From: Oscillospiraceae bacterium
GTDB taxonomy: Bacteria > Bacillota_A > Clostridia > Oscillospirales > Oscillospiraceae
Length of the DNA stretch: 7,775 nt
Assembly: GCA_017381835.1 (NCBI GenBank)
Contig: JAFOBK010000247.1
Location: forward strand, 1 to 7,775
Reading direction: 5' to 3'
A program made the position numbers and the translations under genes. Numbering within the stretch: position 1 is the first letter of the stretch; every line of letters starts with the position of its first letter. This document shows, piece after piece, positions 1 to 4,020 of the stretch. Under the pieces are notes generated by a model. It searched no databases, was not told the DNA's origin, and saw only the letters and a list, made by a program, of their open reading frames with translations.

Positions 1-93
1 ATCGGTCAAAGCCGTATAAGCCGGTGGTTTATCCCGTTTCGCAGGTAGCAAAAACGAGATCAAGCAAAGGGAGTATACATTTTCCTGTATCTA

Positions 94-107
94 TGAAAAC
101 GGTTTCA
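94..107. promoter_or_regulatory. cre-like / LacI-family operator site 1
   Basis: TGAAAACGGTTTCA fits all 14 positions of the degenerate Gram-positive catabolite-responsive element pattern TGWAANCGNTNWCA, and it is flanked by A and T to give ATGAAAACGGTTTCAT. This pattern is the known target of CcpA and relatives of the LacI family. I see no clear promoter next to it, and it lies about 540 bases upstream of the sugar operon promoter, so its target is unknown. Confidence 0.35.
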
Positions 108-234
108 TTCCTTACGCTTTTAATATAGCGTGGGGATTTTCCAAATGCAACCAGAAATTCCTATCCCCTAAAATAATCTACAGTTTATCTAATTTAACGA
201 TTATCGTTTTGTGCACATTGTATGTTTCCTGTTT

Positions 235-248
235 CGTAAACGGTTACA
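235..248. promoter_or_regulatory. cre-like / LacI-family operator site 2
   Basis: CGTAAACGGTTACA matches the cre pattern at 13 of 14 positions; only the first base differs. Its core TAAACGGTTACA is repeated exactly at 331-342. I infer an operator of the same class as site 1. No adjacent promoter is obvious. Confidence 0.3.
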
Positions 249-328
249 CATATGATTTGCAAATATCTGGAAAAGGGCATATGCTCCATGTGCGGTGTTT
301 ACAGTGAGGACTCTTTCTCACGCAAGAA

Positions 329-342
329 GTTAAACGGTTACA
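329..342. promoter_or_regulatory. cre-like / LacI-family operator site 3
   Basis: GTTAAACGGTTACA matches the cre pattern at 12 of 14 positions and shares an exact 12-base core with site 2, 94 bases upstream. It lies about 80 bases upstream of the duplicated promoter at 424-452, which is the nearest thing it could regulate. Confidence 0.25.
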
Positions 343-423
343 GAAAGCGGAAGTCGATTTCACGCAGGAGCACATCATTCCTGCACACACAACATATTCC
401 GGAGCATGACAACATTTTGCCTA

Positions 424-452
424 TCGACGAAGGGGCATTTTCATGCTATAAT
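424..452 (+). promoter_or_regulatory. Promoter of the decayed GTPase gene copy
   Basis: The -35 box is TCGACG (424-429), followed by a 17-base spacer and a perfect -10 box TATAAT (447-452). The same arrangement precedes the intact GTPase gene at 3952-3981, including the shared string CTATCGACGAA. An inverted repeat, TTTCATG (439-445) and CATGAAA (466-472), brackets the -10 box and predicted transcription start, as in the intact copy. The promoter may still fire even though the gene behind it is broken. Confidence 0.6.
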
Positions 453-484
453 GCCCTTACATTTCCATGAAAGGGGGCGTTTTT

Positions 485-565
485 ATGCCCACAGAACTGA
501 AAACGCCCTGTAACATCGGTCTGCTTGCCCATGTTGGTGCAAGCAGACGAGAACTACGTAAATGA
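485..565 (+). pseudogene. 5'-end relic of a second TetM-like GTPase gene
   Basis: This 26-codon frame starts MPTELKTPCNIGLLAHV and ends in a TGA at 563-565. Its first 18 or so residues align with the start of the intact GTPase at 4015 (MPEHRKKNPCSLGLLAHVDA). The upstream leader also matches, including the run GGGGGCGTTTTTATGCCC against GGGGGCATTTTTATGCCC. The nucleotide-binding P-loop AHVDAGKTT is destroyed: the relic reads AHVGASRR. A one-base deletion around 544, changing GCAAGACG to GCAGACG, would explain the frame loss. Everything after about 555 is absent. The last residues (RRELR) also resemble the RELR near the C-terminus of the intact protein, so an internal deletion is an alternative. 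I read this as a remnant of a paralogue, not a functional gene. A short leader peptide is a less likely alternative. Confidence 0.65.
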
Positions 566-637
566 ACGCCCAAAGACTCCGGAACCTGATATTGCAATAT
601 GCAGCTAAAAAATTGTTTCTTCTTTCCAATTTTTAGG

Positions 638-666
638 TTGACAGATTTATTCCACTATGATAAAAT
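638..666 (+). promoter_or_regulatory. SigA-type promoter of the licT-PTS operon
   Basis: A consensus -35 TTGACA (638-643), a 17-base spacer and a -10 TAAAAT (661-666) preceded by an extended -10 TG (658-659). Transcription should start near 673, giving a leader of about 118 bases that carries the antiterminator/terminator pair ahead of the antiterminator gene. Confidence 0.85.
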
Positions 667-681
667 TTTAATGAACATGTT

Positions 682-710
682 GGAATGTTACCGGTAGTGC
701 GGGCTTGACC
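682..710 (+). promoter_or_regulatory. RAT 1: ribonucleic antiterminator target in the licT leader
   Basis: This 29-base element begins GGAATGTTAC and ends GCGGGCTTGACC. It has the same length as the RNA targets of BglG/LicT-family antiterminators (GGATTGTTAC...GCAGGCAAAACC in E. coli bgl) and matches at most conserved positions. An upper stem CCG/CGG (691-693 with 700-702) and a terminal GG/CC pair can form. Its last five bases (706-710) are also the 5' base of the following terminator, so the two structures exclude each other. Binding of the LicT-type protein would hold the RAT fold and allow readthrough into its own gene. The right-hand internal-loop bases are TTGA instead of the usual adenines. 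Confidence 0.75.
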
Positions 711-766
711 AACTCTATTTAGTATCTCGCCGGTTGGGATATTGGATGGAGCTGGTTATTTTTTTT
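706..766 (+). terminator. Conditional intrinsic terminator ahead of licT
   Basis: The arms at 706-729 and 735-758 can pair over 24 positions with several G-U pairs and one mismatch (A712/C752). The loop is five bases (730-734), and eight T residues follow (759-766). The 5' arm overlaps RAT 1, the classic layout of BglG/LicT-type antitermination. It ends about 24 bases before the start codon. Confidence 0.75.
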
Positions 767-790
767 ACGCAAAATGGGGTGAGCGTGAAA

Positions 791-1642
791 ATGCGGATCA
801 AAAAACTCATCAATAATAATATTCTTTGCGTCGTGGACGAAAAGGGCAATGAGTTGATCGTCACCGGCCGTGGCATCGGTTTCCAGCGCCACCGGGGTGA
901 GTTCGTTGATCCGGCGCTGGTGGAGCGCACCTACCGCATGGAAGAGAAGGCGGAGCAGAAGAAGCTGCGGGAGCTGGTTGAAAAAATCCCCATCGAGCAT
1001 CTGGCGCTGACCGAGGCGCTGATCGAACATATCAAAACCCAAATTCCCCAGAAGTTAAATCAGTCCCTGCTGATCACCCTGGCAGACCACATCAGCTTCG
1101 CCATCGCCCGCAAAGCGCAGGGCGTGGAATTCAGCAATCCCCTGAAAGGCTCCATCATGTGCTACTATCCCACCGAGTACCATCTGGGACAGCATTGCCT
1201 GAAGGTGGTCCGGGAACAGCTGGGGGTTGCGCTGCAGGAAGACGAGGCGGCATTTATTGCTCTGCACATCGTCAACGCAGAGCTGAACACCAACATGAGT
1301 GAGATGTATGACATCACAAACCTCATTGAAGGCGCTCTGTCTGTGGTCGAGTATTTCTATCAGCGAAAATTCGACCGGGAATCTCTGGATTTTAACCGGT
1401 TTGTGGTGCATCTGCGCTACTTTGCCCAGCGGCTGTTCCAGGGAAAAATGATGGAGGATGATCAGGGCGAGCATGATGTGATGTTCCGCCAGTTGATTAT
1501 GAAAAACTGCAAAGAGCATTACAAATGCGCCCAGTGCATCGGCGACTATGTAAAAAATACCTATCAGAAGACCCTCTCGGAAGAGGAACTGACCTACCTG
1601 ACGATCCATCTGAAACGGATCAATCTGGGACTGCAACAATAA
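791..1642 (+). CDS. licT: LicT/BglG-family transcription antiterminator (PRD protein)
   Basis: RNA-binding antiterminator of 283 residues that should stabilise the RAT hairpins upstream of itself and of the downstream PTS permease gene, preventing termination when the sugar is present. Visible order: N-terminal CAT RNA-binding domain (about 1-55, opening MRIKKLINNNILCVV, with GRGIGFQRHRGE), PRD1 (about 65-170) and PRD2 (about 172-283). The four regulatory histidines that PTS proteins phosphorylate in this family are all present: H100 (LADHI), H159 (ALHIVNAEL), H207 (VVHLRYF) and H273 (TIHLKR). The first three have the same numbers as in B. subtilis LicT, supporting the ATG at 791, which has GGGGTGAG seven bases upstream. 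A longer frame from a TTG at 734 would start inside the terminator hairpin. PRD2 carries an unusual C240-x2-H243-x2-C246-x2-C249 cluster. The symbol reflects family; the sugar is inferred from the neighbour and could be glucose, a glucosamine or an alpha-glucoside. Confidence 0.9.
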   Translation: MRIKKLINNNILCVVDEKGNELIVTGRGIGFQRHRGEFVDPALVERTYRMEEKAEQKKLRELVEKIPIEHLALTEALIEHIKTQIPQKLNQSLLITLADHISFAIARKAQGVEFSNPLKGSIMCYYPTEYHLGQHCLKVVREQLGVALQEDEAAFIALHIVNAELNTNMSEMYDITNLIEGALSVVEYFYQRKFDRESLDFNRFVVHLRYFAQRLFQGKMMEDDQGEHDVMFRQLIMKNCKEHYKCAQCIGDYVKNTYQKTLSEEELTYLTIHLKRINLGLQQ

Positions 1643-1672
1643 CATATCCACCCCTGCGGATGGCAGGGCGAT

Positions 1673-1709
1673 GGGATAGTGATCACAGTTTTCTTTGTGA
1701 GCTAAACCC
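1673..1709 (+). promoter_or_regulatory. RAT 2: antiterminator target ahead of the PTS gene
   Basis: The element starts GGGATAGTGA and ends GTGAGCTAAACCC. The ends pair (GGG 1673-1675 with CCC 1707-1709), an asymmetric AT/AAA internal loop follows, then AG/CT, and an apical CACA/TGTG stem. This keeps the RAT features GGAT-GT-A on the left and G-GC-AAACC on the right, with an apical part about six bases longer than RAT 1. The last six bases (1704-1709) form the 5' base of the next terminator. I infer that the same LicT-type protein acts here. Confidence 0.65.
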
Positions 1710-1758
1710 ATACCAGGGACGTAAGGTTTTCTTGCGCCCCTGGTATGGGTTTTTATTT
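1704..1758 (+). terminator. Conditional terminator between licT and the PTS gene
   Basis: Perfect 15-bp stem AAACCCATACCAGGG (1704-1718) and CCCTGGTATGGGTTT (1738-1752), a 19-base loop, then a T-rich tail through 1758. Its overlap with RAT 2 makes it a switchable terminator that lets the permease be shut down separately from the antiterminator gene. I see no convincing separate promoter between it and the PTS start codon. Confidence 0.85.
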
Positions 1759-1787
1759 TATAATCATACAATATCAGGAGGATCCCA

Positions 1788-3914
1788 ATGAAAGACAAAA
1801 TTTTTGGCGTTCTGCAGCGTGTCGGCCGCTCCTTCATGCTGCCCATTGCTCTGCTGCCCGTAGCAGGCTTACTGCTGGGTGTCGGTAGCTCTTTCACCAA
1901 CGCAACCATGCTGGCAACCTACGGTCTGACCAATGTTATCTACCCCGGCAGTGTTCTTTACACCATTCTGGACATCATGAACCAGTGCGGCAACGCAGTG
2001 TTTGCCAATCTGGCGCTGCTGTTCGCTATGGGCGTTGCCATCGGCATGGCCAAGAAGGAAAAGGAAGTGGCTGCCCTGTCCGGTGCCATCGCCTACCTGG
2101 TCATGAACACCGCCATCAGCGCTATGATCAATGCCAACGGCGGCGTAGAGGCCATGGCGGCCAACTCCACCACTTCCATGCTGGGCATCACCACCCTGCA
2201 GATGGGTGTGTTTGGCGGTATCATCGTTGGTCTGGGCGTTGCCGCTCTGCACAACAAGTTCTATAAGATCGAGCTGCCCACGGTTCTCAGTTTCTTCGGC
2301 GGCACCCGGTTTGTTCCCATTGTTTGTACCGCTGTTTATCTGGTGGTTGGTATTGCCATGTTCTATATCTGGCCCATCGTGCAGCAGGGCATTGCGCTGC
2401 TGGGTAACCTGGTCATCAACTCTGGTTATATCGGCACCTGGATCTACGGTATCACCGAGCGTGCCCTGATTCCCTTTGGCCTGCACCATGTGTTCTATAT
2501 GCCCTTCTGGCAGACTGCCATGGGCGGCACCGCTGTCATCGACGGAGCTGTTATTCAGGGTGCACAGAACATCTTCTTCGCAGAGCTGGCTTCCAAGGCA
2601 ACCACTGTCTTCTCCGTTTCTGCCACCCGCTTCATGTCCGGTAAGTTCCCCTTCATGATCTTCGGTCTGGTTGGTGCCGCACTTGCCATGTATCATACCG
2701 CCCGCCCCGAAAAGAAGAAGGTTGTAGGCGGCCTGCTGCTGTCTGCTGCCCTGACCTCCATGCTCACCGGCATTACCGAACCTCTGGAGTTTACCTTCCT
2801 GTTCGTTGCCCCTCTGATGTATGTTGCGCACTGCATTCTGGCAGGTCTTAGCTACATGCTGATGCATATCTTCAATGTTGGTGTTGGTATGACCTTCTCC
2901 GGCGGTCTGATCGACCTGACTCTGTTTGGCATTCTCCAGGGCAATGCCAGAACCAACTGGATCTGGATTGTAATTGTGGGTGTTGTTTACTTCTTCCTGT
3001 ACTATTTTGTCTTCCGTATCATGATCACTAAGATGGATCTGGCAACCCCCGGCCGTGAATCCGATGATCAGGAGCCCAAGCTGTTCACCCGTTCCGACTA
3101 CAAGGCTAAGACCGGCATTGGTCCCGACGGCGCAAATACCGGCGCATCCGATCCCGTTTCCGCTATGATTCTGCAGGGATTGGGCGGCAAGCAGAACATC
3201 TCGGATGTGGATTGCTGCGCTACCCGCCTGCGTATCACCGTGGCAGAGGAAAGCAAGGTAGATGACAAGATCCTGAAGGCATCCGGTGCTTCCGGCGTTG
3301 TCCACAAGGGAAATGGCATTCAGGTAATTTACGGACCTCAGGTCGCCGTCATCAAATCCAATCTGGTGGATTTCATGGAATCTCCGGAATCCGATCACCT
3401 GGACGCTGCCGCTGTCCCCGCTCCTGCCGAAAAAACAGTTTCTGCACCTGCTAAGGCAGCAAATGCTGCTCTGCTGGGTGCACACATGACCGGCACTGTG
3501 GTTGCCCTGTCGGATGTTCCTGACGAAGCCTTCGCATCCGGTGCCATGGGCAGCGGTGTTGCGGTTGAGCCTGCAGAAGGCAAGCTCTACGCTCCCGCCG
3601 ACGGTATCATCGAAACTGTCTTCGAAACGAAACACGCTGTAGGTCTGACCACCGCTGACGGCGTGGAGATCCTGCTGCATATCGGCATTGACACAGTCAA
3701 GCTGGGCGGTAAGTATTTCCAGACCCACATAGAGCCCGAGCAGGCAGTTAAGAAGGGCGACCTGCTGGTTTCCTTCGACATGGATGCCATTAAGGCAGAA
3801 GGCTATCCCCTGACCACCCCCATGATCATCTGCAACACCGATGACTACGCAGCTGTGGAAACCCTTGTATCCGGTAATGTGCAGGGCGGTGCCGATCTTC
3901 TCACCATCCGGTAA
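1788..3914 (+). CDS. PTS permease EIICBA, glucose superfamily (ptsG/malX/gamP-like)
   Basis: Membrane sugar permease of 708 residues that imports and phosphorylates a hexose or hexose-containing sugar using phosphate from HPr. EIIC spans about 1-430 with many membrane helices, the FFGGTRFVPI and FGLHHVF segments, and the signature GITEPLEF at 328-335. EIIB covers about 455-535, with the phosphorylated cysteine C477 in CCATRLR. An Ala/Pro-rich linker follows (about 536-570). EIIA covers about 575-708, with active-site H631 (LLHIGIDTV) and partner H616 (KHAVGL). All three domains look intact, so no separate EIIA is needed. The ATG has AGGAGG (1776-1781) six bases upstream. The gene lies 145 bases after licT behind RAT 2, so it is probably sugar-induced by antitermination. 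The EIIC stretch SATRFMSGKFPFMIFGL recalls MalX and GamP as well as PtsG, so glucose, maltose/alpha-glucoside or glucosamine are all possible. Family certain, substrate not. Confidence 0.93.
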   Translation: MKDKIFGVLQRVGRSFMLPIALLPVAGLLLGVGSSFTNATMLATYGLTNVIYPGSVLYTILDIMNQCGNAVFANLALLFAMGVAIGMAKKEKEVAALSGAIAYLVMNTAISAMINANGGVEAMAANSTTSMLGITTLQMGVFGGIIVGLGVAALHNKFYKIELPTVLSFFGGTRFVPIVCTAVYLVVGIAMFYIWPIVQQGIALLGNLVINSGYIGTWIYGITERALIPFGLHHVFYMPFWQTAMGGTAVIDGAVIQGAQNIFFAELASKATTVFSVSATRFMSGKFPFMIFGLVGAALAMYHTARPEKKKVVGGLLLSAALTSMLTGITEPLEFTFLFVAPLMYVAHCILAGLSYMLMHIFNVGVGMTFSGGLIDLTLFGILQGNARTNWIWIVIVGVVYFFLYYFVFRIMITKMDLATPGRESDDQEPKLFTRSDYKAKTGIGPDGANTGASDPVSAMILQGLGGKQNISDVDCCATRLRITVAEESKVDDKILKASGASGVVHKGNGIQVIYGPQVAVIKSNLVDFMESPESDHLDAAAVPAPAEKTVSAPAKAANAALLGAHMTGTVVALSDVPDEAFASGAMGSGVAVEPAEGKLYAPADGIIETVFETKHAVGLTTADGVEILLHIGIDTVKLGGKYFQTHIEPEQAVKKGDLLVSFDMDAIKAEGYPLTTPMIICNTDDYAAVETLVSGNVQGGADLLTIR

Positions 3915-3951
3915 GCCTGCCCCACAACTTCAAAAAAACGTTACTTAGCTA

Positions 3952-3981
3952 TCGACGAACCTCCCCCTTTCATGGTATAAT
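3952..3981 (+). promoter_or_regulatory. Promoter of the GTPase-nuclease gene
   Basis: A -35-like TCGACG (3952-3957), an 18-base spacer and a perfect -10 TATAAT (3976-3981). Conservation of the same boxes ahead of the relic (424-452) supports function. Transcription should start near 3988-3990, giving a leader of only about 25 bases with the Shine-Dalgarno AGGGGG at 4002-4007. Confidence 0.65.
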
Positions 3982-4014
3982 GCTGTTACATTTACCATGA
4001 GAGGGGGCATTTTT
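3963..4014 (+). promoter_or_regulatory. Inverted repeat over promoter and leader: operator and/or readthrough terminator
   Basis: CCCCCTTTCATGGTA (3963-3977) is opposed by TACCATGAGAGGGGG (3993-4007): 14 of 15 DNA positions match, and all 15 pair in RNA if the T/G position wobbles. The -10 box overlaps the left arm and the likely start site lies in the 15-base loop, a good position for a repressor site. In RNA reading through from the PTS gene, the same sequence forms a GC-rich hairpin two bases before TTTTT (4010-4014). It could therefore terminate PTS transcripts, whereas transcripts from the local promoter would lack the left arm. No other terminator is visible after the PTS gene. The role is inferred. 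Confidence 0.5.
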
Positions 4015-4020
4015 ATGCCC
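4005..4020 (+). promoter_or_regulatory. Start-codon hairpin in the GTPase mRNA
   Basis: GGGCAT (4005-4010) and ATGCCC (4015-4020) form a perfect 6-bp stem with a UUUU loop, burying the start codon and the end of the Shine-Dalgarno. The relic has GGGCGT/ATGCCC, where an A-U pair becomes G-U, so pairing is kept despite a base change. This may dampen or regulate translation initiation. Confidence 0.4.

Larger units (their letters stand above)
1..410. other. Gene-free, AT-rich intergenic stretch
   Basis: I see no supportable gene here. A plus frame is open from 3 to a stop at 126-128, and a minus frame is open from 90 to the left edge, but neither has a start with a ribosome binding site and I recognise neither product. 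Either could be the tail or a decayed piece of something outside the window. A 72-codon plus frame (252-470) has no ribosome binding site and ends inside the downstream promoter, so I do not call it. The stretch holds three operator-like sites, listed separately. It also has a short 6-bp hairpin, GCAGGA/TCCTGC (364-369 and 379-384), with no U-tract. Confidence 0.5.

Noticed and set aside
252..470. 72-codon plus-strand open frame
   Set aside because: No ribosome binding site, no recognisable motif, and it runs through the -35/-10 boxes and inverted repeat of the duplicated promoter.
734..790. Upstream TTG extension of the antiterminator gene
   Set aside because: It would start within the terminator hairpin loop; the ATG at 791 has a ribosome binding site and gives LicT-like histidine numbering.
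1732..1764. Promoter with TATAAT at 1759-1764 ahead of the PTS gene
   Set aside because: The only -35-like string (TTGCGC, 1732-1737) is 21 bases away, and TATAAT arises in the T-rich terminator tail.
1055..1909. 284-codon minus-strand open frame over licT
   Set aside because: It lies antisense to licT, which has strong family motifs, and has no coding signature of its own.
1869..3728. 619-codon minus-strand open frame over the PTS gene
   Set aside because: Its composition, rich in Gly, His, Gln and Asp, is that expected antisense to a membrane protein gene with C-ending codons. The plus strand is clearly coding.
3997..4014. ATG at 3997 as start of the GTPase gene
   Set aside because: No ribosome binding site; it lies in the right arm of the inverted repeat and would consume the Shine-Dalgarno. 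The relic conserves the ATG equivalent to 4015.
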